DNA of 39,889 nt from Bacteroides sp. SM23_62 (GCA_001303955.1 LJUP01000036.1:1-39889), one strand, 5' to 3'. Shown: positions 1 through 8,507, numbered from the stretch's first letter. A program made the numbers and translations. The notes: a model not told the origin generated them from the letters alone.

Positions 1-983
1 AGGGCTTTTGTGAAAGCCGTCTTATTATAAGACCGGTAATATTCGGCGATCCCGAATTTCATGAACTTGAACATGACTTTCTGGAACCCGGCAAATCCCA
101 GTGAACGTACCAGGTCGTGAAATGACACATCAGATTTTTTATATCCTTCCTTGGCAAATGCAAATACTGCATTGGGTCCCGCTTCTACCACTCCCTTGAT
201 CATCCTGGTAAGATGTACTCCCAGCCAGGGGAAGTTCGGATCGGGAGTCGGGTATATAAGATTTTTCACAAGGTATTCACGTTCCTTTTTGATGGTCATG
301 TATTCTCCCCTGAAAGGGATGATCCTGAGATCGAGATTGGGCACTGTAAGCGAAGCAATCTCATCAGAATGCAATCCGGCTGTATTGATCACCAGTTTGG
401 TCTGGAAAAGTTCCTGATTGGTTACCACTTCGGAAAAGCCGCTCCGGGTATAGATATTCTGTACTTTCTGGTTAAATAGGATATTCCCGTCCATTTTCCG
501 GATAACGATTTCAGCGAGTTTTTCGGCAACCGCCTTGAAATCAATGATACCGGCATAGGGGACATCGATGGCACGGACCCCGAAGACATGCGGTTCCTTT
601 TCTTTCATTTCTTCTGCCGATATCATCCTGACCTTATCAAGGCCATTTTGTTTACCCCTTTCCAGTACCGATCCGAGTATTGCCTCTTCCTGCTGGTTGG
701 TGGCCACAATGATCTTGCCGCATAGTTCGTAAGGGATACCTTCCCTGTCGGCAAATTCCAGCAATTGTTTGTAACCGTTGATGCAGTTTAGTGCCCTGAG
801 GCTTCCCGGCCTGTAATATATGCCTGAATGGATCACGCCGCTGTTGTTCCCGGTCTGGTGCATGGCAACTCCCGGTTCCTTTTCCAGGATCAGCAGTTTC
901 AAGCCCGGTTTTTGACCGAGGATCTTATACCCTGTGGCGAGTCCCACGATACCCGCCCCGATGATGATGATATCATATTGCAT
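1..983 (-). CDS. lhgO: L-2-hydroxyglutarate oxidase (FAD-dependent), 3' end cut by the window edge
   Basis: The reverse strand reads open from an ATG at 983 to the window edge, about 327 residues; the family is usually near 400, so only the C-terminus is missing. Residues 9-15 form the FAD dinucleotide-binding motif GAGIVGL. Shortly after comes HQTGNNSGVIHSGIYY, a hallmark of LhgO/L2HGDH, and further on RIIPFRGEY and YPTPDPNFPWLGVH, both typical of the family. These enzymes are membrane-associated flavoproteins that oxidise L-2-hydroxyglutarate to 2-oxoglutarate and pass electrons to the quinone pool. The gene starts 12 nt after the broken aminotransferase gene on the same strand, so the two were probably co-transcribed. 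The family is well supported; the exact substrate is inferred from family motifs. Confidence 0.88.
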   Translation of the reverse strand, partial: MQYDIIIIGAGIVGLATGYKILGQKPGLKLLILEKEPGVAMHQTGNNSGVIHSGIYYRPGSLRALNCINGYKQLLEFADREGIPYELCGKIIVATNQQEEAILGSVLERGKQNGLDKVRMISAEEMKEKEPHVFGVRAIDVPYAGIIDFKAVAEKLAEIVIRKMDGNILFNQKVQNIYTRSGFSEVVTNQELFQTKLVINTAGLHSDEIASLTVPNLDLRIIPFRGEYMTIKKEREYLVKNLIYPTPDPNFPWLGVHLTRMIKGVVEAGPNAVFAFAKEGYKKSDVSFHDLVRSLGFAGFQKVMFKFMKFGIAEYYRSYNKTAFTKA

Positions 984-995
984 GGATCTGTCTTT

Positions 996-1735
996 TTATT
1001 TGAGATGGTTATTTATTACCTGTTGAAAATTATTCATAATCTCTGTCATAAGCGGATGTTTGACCGGAAGGGGGTGATCGTTCACCGAAGAAACAGGAAG
1101 TACATGCAGGGATGTCCCGGTAAGGAACAATCCTTCAAGTTCAGGTATTTCCCCCAGGGGGATTTTTCTTTTAATCACCCTCAGGGACAAATCATTACAG
1201 ATCCCAAGCACATAGTGCCTGGTTATACCAGGCAGGATAACAGCCTCCGGTGGTGTGATGACATGACCACCGCGAATGGCAAATACATTTGCTTTGCTGG
1301 CCTCGGTGATACATTTTCCGGAATCCATTAAAAGTGCCTCGAACACCCCCGCATCATGCAGTGTATTTGCCACATGCCTGCGAAATTCAGGCCTCCATAT
1401 CTTCTTATTGGGATCAATCCGTTCAAAGGGGTAGGTAATTACCTTCACTCCCTGGTTATGACAATCTTGACATTGCCCCTTATGATCCTGTTCTTCTCTA
1501 TGAGGATCTGCAGCGTTTCACGGATGGCGGCCGTGGTGACCCAGGGTTGAATACCTGCCATCTCCAGGGAATTAAAGAGCCGGGCAAGATGATCTTCAAG
1601 GAACAGGAATTTAGCTTCCATCAGCCTGACTACTTCATATAATGAAGTGCCCTTATGGATGAGGTTCTCATCCAGTGAGGAGCATTCCCTGACTTCCCTG
1701 TCAAGCATAAAATATGGCCGGGCGCATTCCTTCAT
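996..1735 (-). pseudogene. Class IV (PLP-dependent) aminotransferase, broken by internal deletion and frameshift
   Basis: Two reverse-strand frames together make one branched-chain aminotransferase/aminodeoxychorismate lyase-like protein. The first starts at ATG 1735 (MKECARPYFML) and gives about 96 residues ending GNVKIVITRE at a TGA at 1445-1447. The second continues in another frame as NQGVKVITYPFER...KKIWRPEFRRHV, then ITEASKANVFAI and VILPGITRHYV, the fold-type IV PLP-pocket region, and stops at 996. As I recall the family, roughly 25-30 residues normally lie between KIVIT and the GVKVITYPFER segment. The gene therefore looks as if it lost a segment that is not a multiple of three, rather than carrying a one-base slip. 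A TTG upstream at 1747 is in frame but lies inside a promoter-like box, so ATG 1735 is preferred. An assembly error is possible. Confidence 0.75.
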
Positions 1736-1744
1736 GACCGCCCG

Positions 1745-1752
1745 CAAATGTA
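1745..1752 (-). promoter_or_regulatory. Candidate Bacteroidota -7 box for the aminotransferase/lhgO unit
   Basis: On the reverse strand the octamer TACATTTG fits the TAnnTTTG -7 consensus of the Bacteroidota housekeeping sigma factor. It ends 9 nt before the ATG at 1735, so transcription would start only a few bases ahead of the start codon. No convincing -33 TTG is seen at the usual 19-20 nt spacing, which lowers confidence. Confidence 0.35.
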
Positions 1753-1797
1753 GGAATTTTAATACATACCCACACTCACTCCCCCAAACTTGCCGTT

Positions 1798-4230
1798 TTA
1801 TTCATATCTGAGAGAAACTGCCGGATTGATGATGGCAGCCCGGAAGGATTGCCAGGATACAGTGATCAGGGCTACGGCCAGGGACAATCCGAATGTCAGG
1901 GCAAAGATCCAGACGGTGATGTCTATTCTGTACTGGAAATTCTGGAGCCATTTATCCATTCCATACCAGGCAAGGGGCCAGGCAATCAGGTTGGAGATGA
2001 TGACCCACTTTGAAAATTCACGGATGAACAGGTACACAATACCATTTACACTTGAACCCATGACCTTGCGTATCCCTACTTCCCGGGTCCTTCTCTGTGC
2101 CATAAAAGCCGATAGTCCCAATAGTCCCAGGGAAGCAATGAATATCGTGAGAATGATGAAATACCTGAATATCTGGCCGATTACGGCTTCCTCGCGGTAG
2201 TATTCATCGAGGTTTTCTGTAAGAAATTGGTAGTCAAATGGATAATGATCCCCGAATTCCTTCCTTTTTTCATCAATAAAGGCGATCACCTCTTCCGTAT
2301 TATTACCGGTGGTCCGGATATTGAACAGGGGCATTACCAGTGGATTATCCTGTAGTACAAGTAGGATGGGTTCAATCTTGTTATGCAGGGAAGCATAATG
2401 AAAGTCCCTGAATACGCCAATAACTTCACCATCCCGCTGGGGCGGTCCATCCAATTGGATACCCAGCTGCCAGCGTTTTCCCAGTGCGTCCTCACCCCAG
2501 CCGAATTCATTGGCAGCTACTTCATTGATGATAAAAGCTTTATCAATATCTGTACCCATTGATTTGTCATAACTGCGTCCATGCAGGATCTCAATTCCCA
2601 TCAGGTCAGTATAATGGTAATCAACTCCATACCGGTTCACTGCCTTGTCAATCAGCGCTCCGTTTTCCCCTTCTATTCGCTGAACAGTTATACCGACATT
2701 GCTGCCTGGATTCGAACTGGACTGTGCGGCACCCATGATCTCGGGATGGCTCATGATCTCTTCCCGGAAAGATTCAAAGCTTCTGCGCAGGGTGGTATCG
2801 CGCACCGTCATGACCATCAGGTCATCCTTGTCAAATCCAAGGTCCGTGGTTTTCATGAATTTCAGCTGGCCTGAAACGATCAGGGTCCCGATGATCATGA
2901 TCACAGAGATGGCAAACTGAACCAGGACCAGGGCCTTTCTGAACGATCCGCCACCAGTGCCACCTTCAACAATTCCCTTCAGGACAGACACCGGATTAAA
3001 CCGTGAAAGGTAAAAGGCAGGATAAAATCCTGAAACCATGCCAACGATTAGGGCTATCAGCAAACTGGGGAACACCATTTCTTTCATAGCCAGTATCCCG
3101 AAACTCAGGGATTTCCCAGACAGGTCATTGAAGGCCGGCAAAAGCAATTTGACCAGGATCAGGGATAATATGAATGATATCAATGTGATAAATACCGATT
3201 CTCCCAGGAATTGCCTGATGAGCATGCCGCGTGAAGATCCGGATACCTTTCGCATGCCAACTTCCCTGGCGCGACGGGTAGACCGGGCAGTGGCCATATT
3301 CATATAGTTAATGCTGGCGATGACCAGGATAAACAGGGCGGTAAAAATAAAAATATAGACATAGGAACGATTGCCTTTCGGCTGGTCGTATTCCAGGGCC
3401 GTGGGATTCAGGTGGATATCCGCCAACGGCGTAGCCATCAGTTCAAAGCCCCCTTTGATCTGGTCACCGATCTCTTTCATGTATTTGTCGTAGAATCCCG
3501 GGAATTTATCCAGCACATCCTGTATGTTACTGTTCTCTGCCAGAAGTACATAACTGAATATTCCAATGTTCCAGAAAGATCCTGCGCTGCGATCATTAAA
3601 CCGCTCAAATCCAATTCGTTCGGCAAGGGTCTCGGTAGAGATCAGCCCGTTGAATTTCATATGTGAATTTCCCGGAAGATTCCTGATAACCCCTGTGATT
3701 TCATAAATGTTATTATCAATATCAGTAAGATTTTTACCAATGGGATTTGTATTTCCGAAATGTTTGTGAGCAAAACTCTCTGTTATCACCATTGTATTCG
3801 GTCGTGAGAGGGCTATGTCAGGATTCCCATGAACAAAAGAATGTGTAAACAGAAGGAAAAATGTAGAATCAGCAAACCAGATACTGTCCTCCTGGAATTC
3901 CCGGTCTTCGTCCACAAAGTACAAGGTCCCGACAGGGGCACACCTGACACTTTCAATAATCTCTGGATACTCATCTTTCAGTGTCGGTCCCAGGGGAAGC
4001 TGGGTTGCCGCAAACTTATGGTTCTTGTTATCCAGTGTAAAATCTGACTCGAGACGATAAACGCGATCATGCAGTTGATGATGTTTATCATAGGTCAGTT
4101 CATCGTAAATAAAAAGGATGATCAGAATTGTGACGGTGAGGCCAGCAGCAAGGCCAAGAATATTGATTGCGGAGTAATACCTGTCCTTGACAAGGCTCCG
4201 CAGGGTTGTTTTAAGAAAATTCAGCAACAT
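1798..4230 (-). CDS. FtsX/MacB-type ABC transporter permease, 810 aa
   Basis: The protein has the duplicated layout of large Bacteroidota MacB-like permeases. There is an N-terminal membrane helix (about residues 20-43) followed by the family hallmark LFIYDELTYDKHH, and then a large periplasmic domain. A block of membrane helices follows (about 285-450) containing RRAREVGMRKVSGSSRG, then a second periplasmic domain. A final helix set (about 685-795) contains RRTREVGIRKVMGSSV. It ends with the typical IINPAVSLRYE tail. Such permeases normally pair with a separate LolD/MacB-type ATPase and move lipoproteins, peptides or drugs, or act as stress-sensing mechanotransmitters. No ATPase gene is in the window, so the substrate is unknown. 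The remnant of a paralogue lies directly upstream on the same strand, which suggests a former tandem pair. Confidence 0.9.
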   Translation of the reverse strand: MLLNFLKTTLRSLVKDRYYSAINILGLAAGLTVTILIILFIYDELTYDKHHQLHDRVYRLESDFTLDNKNHKFAATQLPLGPTLKDEYPEIIESVRCAPVGTLYFVDEDREFQEDSIWFADSTFFLLFTHSFVHGNPDIALSRPNTMVITESFAHKHFGNTNPIGKNLTDIDNNIYEITGVIRNLPGNSHMKFNGLISTETLAERIGFERFNDRSAGSFWNIGIFSYVLLAENSNIQDVLDKFPGFYDKYMKEIGDQIKGGFELMATPLADIHLNPTALEYDQPKGNRSYVYIFIFTALFILVIASINYMNMATARSTRRAREVGMRKVSGSSRGMLIRQFLGESVFITLISFILSLILVKLLLPAFNDLSGKSLSFGILAMKEMVFPSLLIALIVGMVSGFYPAFYLSRFNPVSVLKGIVEGGTGGGSFRKALVLVQFAISVIMIIGTLIVSGQLKFMKTTDLGFDKDDLMVMTVRDTTLRRSFESFREEIMSHPEIMGAAQSSSNPGSNVGITVQRIEGENGALIDKAVNRYGVDYHYTDLMGIEILHGRSYDKSMGTDIDKAFIINEVAANEFGWGEDALGKRWQLGIQLDGPPQRDGEVIGVFRDFHYASLHNKIEPILLVLQDNPLVMPLFNIRTTGNNTEEVIAFIDEKRKEFGDHYPFDYQFLTENLDEYYREEAVIGQIFRYFIILTIFIASLGLLGLSAFMAQRRTREVGIRKVMGSSVNGIVYLFIREFSKWVIISNLIAWPLAWYGMDKWLQNFQYRIDITVWIFALTFGLSLAVALITVSWQSFRAAIINPAVSLRYE

Positions 4231-4327
4231 GGGGAATGGCTCTAATACTCTTTGTAAGAGTAAATATAGTAATAAAATGACGATTTCACACAGATTACCT
4301 TATACCCACTTAACCAATCCCATTGTG

Positions 4328-4514
4328 TTATTCGTAACGGAGTGAAATGGCCGGATTTCTGATGAAATTTGTCATAGGATAGCTCATCCTGGATATAGAG
4401 GATGATCAACAGGCAGCTTGCAAGCCCGATCGCAAGTCCGGATACATTGATCAAGGAATAAAACCTGTCTTTCAGGAGTTTCCGGACAGCGCTCAGGATA
4501 TGGATCTTAAACAT
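4328..4514 (-). pseudogene. Remnant of a second FtsX/MacB-type permease: head joined out of frame to tail
   Basis: From ATG 4514 the reverse strand encodes MFKIHILSAVRKLLKDRFYS, a membrane helix and YIQDELSYDKFHQK, closely parallel to the first 50 or so residues of the neighbouring 810-aa permease. The reading then changes to unrelated sequence. In the +1 frame, however, the DNA directly after FH reads AIRNPAISLRYE and a TAA at 4328-4330, which is the canonical C-terminal tail of the same family (the intact neighbour ends AIINPAVSLRYE). About 740 internal codons are therefore missing. The junction lies in the run CATCAGAAA, readable both as the head (HQK) and as part of the tail (AIRN), which suggests deletion at a short direct repeat. 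It cannot make a working permease. Confidence 0.8.
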
Positions 4515-4622
4515 GGGAAGGATTTTCTATGAGACGAGCAAATTATTTAAATGTTGCATTAAAATTAAAGTAACTTTTTGGAGGATATCAACGTATAGGG
4601 AACCGAATTTCGCTTCTCAGAT

Positions 4623-5009
4623 ATGCCCAGCAAACTGGTTTTTTTTGTGGATGATGACAAAATGATCCTGAACCTGCTTGAATATACCTTCAAGAGCAGA
4701 GGCGGCATAAGGGTAAAGACCTTTTTCTCCGGGGAAGAGTGTCTGGACCACATGCAGTTAAAGCCTGACCTGGTGGTGGTTGACCATATGTTTACCGGGG
4801 TTAGGGGACAGATCAACGGACTACAGGTGGTCAGGAAAATCAGGGAAATTGACAAGGATGTCACCATCCTTGTGCTTTCCGGTCAGGAAGATGAAAATAT
4901 CATCGCAGATTTCATACAGAGCGGGGCCAAACAATATATCTCCAAAGACGATTATTTTATAGATACACTGATCGAGACCATTGAAGCAGAAGTAGGATCT
5001 GTTTCGTAA
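4623..5009 (+). CDS. Single-domain response regulator (CheY-like receiver), 128 aa
   Basis: The whole protein is one receiver domain with no output domain. The acidic pocket is D10/D11 (in FFVDDDK), the phospho-acceptor is D54 in LVVVDHMF, the switch Ser is S86 in ILVLSGQED, and the conserved Lys is K108 in QYISKDDY. Every residue needed for phosphorylation is therefore present. Such proteins act as phosphorelay intermediates or bind a partner when phosphorylated. No histidine kinase or other partner is encoded nearby; the flanking genes are a decayed permease on the other strand and the DUF177-rpmF-plsX-fabH operon. The 108-nt gap upstream contains a TAACTTTT run at 4571-4578 that may be a weak -7 box. 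A GGAGG at 4580-4584 is too far from the ATG to act as its ribosome-binding site. Confidence 0.9.
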   Translation: MPSKLVFFVDDDKMILNLLEYTFKSRGGIRVKTFFSGEECLDHMQLKPDLVVVDHMFTGVRGQINGLQVVRKIREIDKDVTILVLSGQEDENIIADFIQSGAKQYISKDDYFIDTLIETIEAEVGSVS

Positions 5010-5103
5010 TGACTCAATTCAGGATTCTCGCCAGCCATGGAAAAAGCTTCAGTAGCCCCTAACAATCAATTAGTTTCGACAGTAGAAGTCAGAACCGAAA
5101 AAC

Positions 5104-5135
5104 TTTTGTAATTTGATTATTTTCTTATACTTTTG
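5104..5135 (+). promoter_or_regulatory. Promoter of the DUF177-rpmF-plsX-fabH operon
   Basis: TTTTG at 5104-5108, a 19-nt spacer, and TACTTTTG at 5128-5135 match the Bacteroidota -33/-7 promoter (TTG, then TAnnTTTG). The predicted transcript starts near 5142, leaving a short leader before the GTG at 5156. This is the best-formed promoter in the window. Confidence 0.6.
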
Positions 5136-5155
5136 CACGACAAAATTTCGGTGCT

Positions 5156-5683
5156 GTGGGAGGTTTGAGGCAATATGCGATCCCGTTTAAGGGTTTAAAG
5201 GAAGGAAAGCACGATTATCATTTTGTTGTTGACAATTCGTTCTTTGAGCATTTCGAATCATCAGAAGTTAAAAGGGGGATAGTAAATGTTAAGGTTGAGC
5301 TGATCAAGCACATACAGTTCCTCGAGCTTCAATTCGACCTCTACGGGAAGATCACAGTAGATTGTGACAGGTGCCTGGAGCCATTTGTTATCAAGATAAT
5401 GCACAGGGACATGCTTTATGTCAGGTTTGGTGAGAAAACCCTTGAGCAGTCGGATGATTTACTGATACTCGCTGATTCGGAAAATGAGGTTCGACTGGAT
5501 CAACTGATATATGAATATATCCACCTGGCCCTCCCGATACAGCGTATTCATCCTGAGCTCGATGGTATTTCAGGCTGTGATCCGGAGATGATGGAAAAAC
5601 TGAATGCTCACCATGCTGATGATCCGGAAAATGCTTCAGAAGATCCCAGGTGGGAAAAATTAAAAGGACTCATTAAAAAATAA
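5156..5683 (+). CDS. DUF177/YceD family protein, 175 aa
   Basis: The protein carries the DUF177 (YceD) signature CDRCLEPF with C70 and C73, a central strand-rich region, and the late segment [20 protein letters not shown] typical of the family. YceD-like proteins are almost always encoded directly before rpmF, as here (5-nt gap). They have been linked to ribosome assembly, with large-subunit 23S rRNA as the proposed partner; the exact role in Bacteroidota is not firmly known. The start is a GTG; the N-terminus that follows ([15 protein letters not shown]) fits the family and the promoter lies just upstream, so a later start is unlikely. Plain housekeeping context. Confidence 0.88.
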   Translation: MGGLRQYAIPFKGLKEGKHDYHFVVDNSFFEHFESSEVKRGIVNVKVELIKHIQFLELQFDLYGKITVDCDRCLEPFVIKIMHRDMLYVRFGEKTLEQSDDLLILADSENEVRLDQLIYEYIHLALPIQRIHPELDGISGCDPEMMEKLNAHHADDPENASEDPRWEKLKGLIKK

Positions 5684-5688
5684 TCGAT

Positions 5689-5874
5689 ATGGCACATCCA
5701 AAGAGAAAGACTTCCAAACAGAGAAGAGACAAGAGAAGGGCCCATTACAAGGCCAAATCACCTACCCTGGCTACCTGTCCCTCTACAGGTACTGTGCACC
5801 AATACCACCGTGCCTATTATGTAGAAGGAAATCTCTATTATAAAGGAAAGCTTGTAATCGAAGAAGAAGTTTAA
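5689..5874 (+). CDS. rpmF: 50S ribosomal protein L32, zinc-free type
   Basis: The 61-residue basic protein begins [20 protein letters not shown], the universal L32 N-terminus, and is of normal length. L32 often holds zinc through two CxxC pairs. Here only C30 remains: the first pair reads CPST and the second region reads [11 protein letters not shown] with no cysteine. It is therefore a zinc-independent (C-minus) form, which would keep ribosome assembly going under zinc limitation. It lies between DUF177 and plsX, a conserved order in many bacteria. Confidence 0.95.
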   Translation: MAHPKRKTSKQRRDKRRAHYKAKSPTLATCPSTGTVHQYHRAYYVEGNLYYKGKLVIEEEV

Positions 5875-5880
5875 AATTTC

Positions 5881-6822
5881 ATGCGTATTGGTGTCGATAT
5901 TATGGGTGGTGATTATGCACCTGATGCGACCCTCCTGGGCGCTGCCCTGGCACGTAAAGAACTCCCTGATGATGTTGAGCTGGTCTTGTTCGGGGACCAG
6001 CATGCCATCGAAGATATTGTGACCCGCGAAGGATATGATCCAAGCGGGTTTACTGTTTTTCATACACCCCATTCCATAGGGATGGGGGATCATCCGGCCA
6101 GGGCATTCTCCGACAAACCGGATTCGGGTATTGCCATGGGACTCAGGATGCTCAAAAAGGGAGAGTTGGATGGATTCGCTTCTATCGGCAATACAGGTGC
6201 CATGCTGGTAGGGTCCGTGCAGATCGTTAATTCCATTCCCGGGATTATACGGCCTTCCCTGGCCATTCCCATCCCGAATGATCATGGAACACCGACCATA
6301 TTACTGGATATAGGACTGAATCCGGACTCCAGGCCGGATGTACTTTACCAGTATGGGATCCTTGGATCCCTGTATGCTGAACTGGTGCATGGCATATCCA
6401 ATCCCAAAGTGGGACTCTTGAATATCGGAAAGGAAGAAGAAAAGGGGAACCTGCTGACCCGGGCAACCTACCAGGCCATGAAAGGGACCAAAGACTTTAA
6501 TTTTATTGGTAATGTAGAAGGAAATGATTTCTTCCGCGACAACGGTGTGGACGTCATGGTTTGTGACGGCTTTGTCGGGAATGTCCTGGTGAAGGAAATG
6601 GAGGCTTTTTATGCAATGCTAAAAAGGCGGAAGATTGAGGATGAATTTACTGACCGGTTTAATTTTGAACACTATGGTGGCACCCCAATCCTGGGAATAC
6701 TTTCAACGGTCCTGATCGGGCATGGAATTTCCAACGGGCAAGCAGTTAAAACACTGATACTGCAAACCCGTGATGTTATTGAATCAAATATTATTGGAAA
6801 AATCAAGGAAAAATTTCACTAA
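5881..6822 (+). CDS. plsX: Phosphate acyltransferase PlsX
   Basis: The protein starts [14 protein letters not shown], the PlsX hallmark, and contains [31 protein letters not shown] and [16 protein letters not shown], all conserved in the family; 313 aa is normal for Bacteroidota. PlsX is a peripheral membrane enzyme that converts acyl-ACP and phosphate to acyl-phosphate, the donor used by PlsY for the first acylation of glycerol 3-phosphate. Its TAA overlaps the fabH ATG by one base (TAATG), so the two are translationally coupled. This joins phospholipid and fatty acid initiation. Confidence 0.96.
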   Translation: MRIGVDIMGGDYAPDATLLGAALARKELPDDVELVLFGDQHAIEDIVTREGYDPSGFTVFHTPHSIGMGDHPARAFSDKPDSGIAMGLRMLKKGELDGFASIGNTGAMLVGSVQIVNSIPGIIRPSLAIPIPNDHGTPTILLDIGLNPDSRPDVLYQYGILGSLYAELVHGISNPKVGLLNIGKEEEKGNLLTRATYQAMKGTKDFNFIGNVEGNDFFRDNGVDVMVCDGFVGNVLVKEMEAFYAMLKRRKIEDEFTDRFNFEHYGGTPILGILSTVLIGHGISNGQAVKTLILQTRDVIESNIIGKIKEKFH

Positions 6823-7829
6823 TGACCAAGATAAAAGCTGCCATTACGGGCATTGGAGGTTATGTGCCTGACTATGTACTTACCAATGATGAGCTGAGTA
6901 CCATGGTTGATACCACGGATGAGTGGATCATGCAACGCATTGGTATCAAGGAAAGAAGGATCCTGAAAGAACCGGGAAAAGCAACCTCGGATCTTGGGGC
7001 CAGGGCGGTCAAGGACCTGCTTACCCGGACCGGCACATCCCCTGATGAAATCGAAGTGCTGATTACGGCAACCGTTACCCCCGATATGCTTTTCCCGACG
7101 GCCTCCAACCTGATAGCCCATAAAACCAGGCTTAAAAATGCGTGGACCTTCGATTTGGCAGCTGCCTGCTCGGGGTTTTTATTCGGCCTGGAGACTGCTG
7201 CCAATTTTATCGAAAGCGGAAAATATAAGAAAGTGATCGTAGTGGGTTCGGACAAGATGTCATCCATTGTTGATTATACGGACCGGACCACCTGTCCCCT
7301 TTTCGGGGATGCTGCTGCCTGTGTGCTGGTTGAACCAAGCACGGATGAGAACGGGGTAATAGACCAGATGCTCCATGTGGATGGGTCTGGCGGACCGCAC
7401 CTGCATATGAAAGCCGGGGGATCTCTCCGGCCAGCCACCCAAGAAACAGTTGAGAACAAGGAGCATTTTGTTTTCCAGGAAGGCCAGACGGTATTTAAAT
7501 TTGCTGTAGCAAATATGGCGGATATTTCGGTGGAGATGATGAAAAAGCATGATATTTCCCCTGATGATCTTGCATGGCTGGTACCGCACCAGGCAAATAT
7601 GCGGATCATCGAAGCCGTGGCCAGGAGGATGGGGATATCGAGAGACCAGGTAATGATCAACATTCAGCGGTACGGAAATACGACAGCCGCAACAATTCCG
7701 TTATGCTTATGGGAATGGGAGGATAAACTGAAAAAAGGAGATAAGATCATCCTTTCAGCTTTCGGCGGAGGATTTACCTGGGGGGCTATCTATTTGAAGT
7801 GGGCTTATGATGGGGCACATAAGGCTTGA
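6822..7829 (+). CDS. fabH: Beta-ketoacyl-ACP synthase III (KAS III)
   Basis: The 335-aa thiolase-fold enzyme has a complete catalytic triad: C116 in AAACSGF, H256 in VPHQANMRI and N286 in [16 protein letters not shown] condenses acetyl-CoA (or a branched acyl-CoA) with malonyl-ACP to start each fatty acid chain in the cytoplasm. The start is fixed by the one-base overlap with plsX. In many Bacteroidota the next genes are efp or accB; here a bactofilin gene follows after 72 nt with its own candidate promoter. Confidence 0.96.
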   Translation: MTKIKAAITGIGGYVPDYVLTNDELSTMVDTTDEWIMQRIGIKERRILKEPGKATSDLGARAVKDLLTRTGTSPDEIEVLITATVTPDMLFPTASNLIAHKTRLKNAWTFDLAAACSGFLFGLETAANFIESGKYKKVIVVGSDKMSSIVDYTDRTTCPLFGDAAACVLVEPSTDENGVIDQMLHVDGSGGPHLHMKAGGSLRPATQETVENKEHFVFQEGQTVFKFAVANMADISVEMMKKHDISPDDLAWLVPHQANMRIIEAVARRMGISRDQVMINIQRYGNTTAATIPLCLWEWEDKLKKGDKIILSAFGGGFTWGAIYLKWAYDGAHKA

Positions 7830-7856
7830 ACAATCCCACAGCTTTTTATAATTTTA
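7826..7856 (+). promoter_or_regulatory. Candidate promoter for the bactofilin-ATP synthase transcript
   Basis: TTG at 7826-7828 (overlapping the fabH stop), a 20-nt spacer and TAATTTTA at 7849-7856 resemble the Bacteroidota promoter, with one mismatch in the -7 box. It sits in the only sizeable gap between fabH and the ATP synthase block. Confidence 0.35.
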
Positions 7857-7901
7857 TAAGTATTAAAAAATTAATCAATACAGCGTGTAAAATCCAATCT
7901 A

Positions 7902-8315
7902 ATGGCGAAGATTTATAGCGAACATGAAACCAATGCCATCAATATCATCGGAATTGGCACACAGATTACTGGGGATGTGAAGTCGAACAGCGATATCAGG
8001 GTCGACGGAAGCCTTACAGGAAAACTGATCACGAAAGGGAAGGTTGTGATTGGGGAATCCGGTAAGGTAAACGGTGAAATAAATTGCAAAAATTCTGATG
8101 TTGAAGGAACCATTGAAGGTAAAATAAAAGTTACAGAATTGCTGTCACTCAAGACCAAGGCCAAGATCAAGGGAGATATCATTGCGGCCAAGCTGGCCAT
8201 TGAACCAGGATGCCAGTTTTCCGGTAATTGTGATATGAATGCCGGCAGCCAGACAAATGAAGAAACCATCATCCAAAACGACAAAACAGCAAAACCGGAA
8301 ATCGGCGCTAAGTGA
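7902..8315 (+). CDS. Bactofilin (polymer-forming cytoskeletal protein), 137 aa
   Basis: The core from about residue 15 to 110 is a run of short glycine-rich beta-helix turns (GTQITGDVKSNSDIRVDGSL, GKVVIGESGKVNGEI, VEGTIEGKI, AKIKGDIIAAKLAIEPGC), the DUF583 bactofilin domain. The N-terminal arm and the polar C-terminal tail are short. Bactofilins polymerise without nucleotide and position cell-wall or envelope machinery. The last 59 nt overlap the start of the AtpZ-like gene in another frame, so the two are coupled. The bactofilin-AtpZ-atpB order is common in Bacteroidota from what I know of the phylum; a functional link to ATP synthase is not shown. Confidence 0.88.
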   Translation: MAKIYSEHETNAINIIGIGTQITGDVKSNSDIRVDGSLTGKLITKGKVVIGESGKVNGEINCKNSDVEGTIEGKIKVTELLSLKTKAKIKGDIIAAKLAIEPGCQFSGNCDMNAGSQTNEETIIQNDKTAKPEIGAK

Positions 8316-8499
8316 TTATGGCAGGTATTCCAGCCTTGCTTTTCAGATGATTGCCATCATTCTGGCGGGGGTATTTGGTGGGATCAAGCTGGATCAGATT
8401 GTCAAATGGGAATTCCCGGTTTTTACACTGGTTCTTACAATTCTCGCAGTATTCATGTCCATGTATTATGCCGTAAAGGACCTTATCCGGAATAAATAG
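8257..8499 (+). CDS. AtpZ/AtpI-like F0F1-associated membrane protein, 80 aa
   Basis: A lysine-rich N-terminus is followed by two membrane helices with YGRYSSLAFQMIAIILAGVF and GGIKLDQ between them, then a helix with VFTLVLTILAVFMSMYY, the AtpZ (putative F0F1-ATPase subunit) pattern. These small proteins precede atpB and are thought to help c-ring assembly or carry magnesium or calcium. ATG 8257 (MKKPSS) is chosen over an in-frame ATG at 8239 because it gives the shorter overlap with bactofilin (59 rather than 77 nt). The next gene starts 8 nt downstream. Confidence 0.8.
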   Translation: MKKPSSKTTKQQNRKSALSDYGRYSSLAFQMIAIILAGVFGGIKLDQIVKWEFPVFTLVLTILAVFMSMYYAVKDLIRNK

Positions 8500-8507
8500 A
8501 CCAGCCA

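Noticed and set aside
828-1331. 167-aa open frame on the plus strand
   Set aside because: It lies antisense to the lhgO and aminotransferase genes, with a low-complexity, unfamily-like translation; it is a shadow of the coding strand.
4242-4514. Reading the 90-aa frame after the second permease head as a small real protein
   Set aside because: Its last 40 or so residues are an out-of-frame translation of the permease tail and flanking DNA; the true tail IRNPAISLRYE is in the other frame.
5037-5111. 24-codon open frame (MEKASVAPNN...) between the response regulator and the DUF177 gene
   Set aside because: It is short enough to occur by chance, has no ribosome-binding site or recognisable motif, and its end overlaps the -33 element of the next operon.
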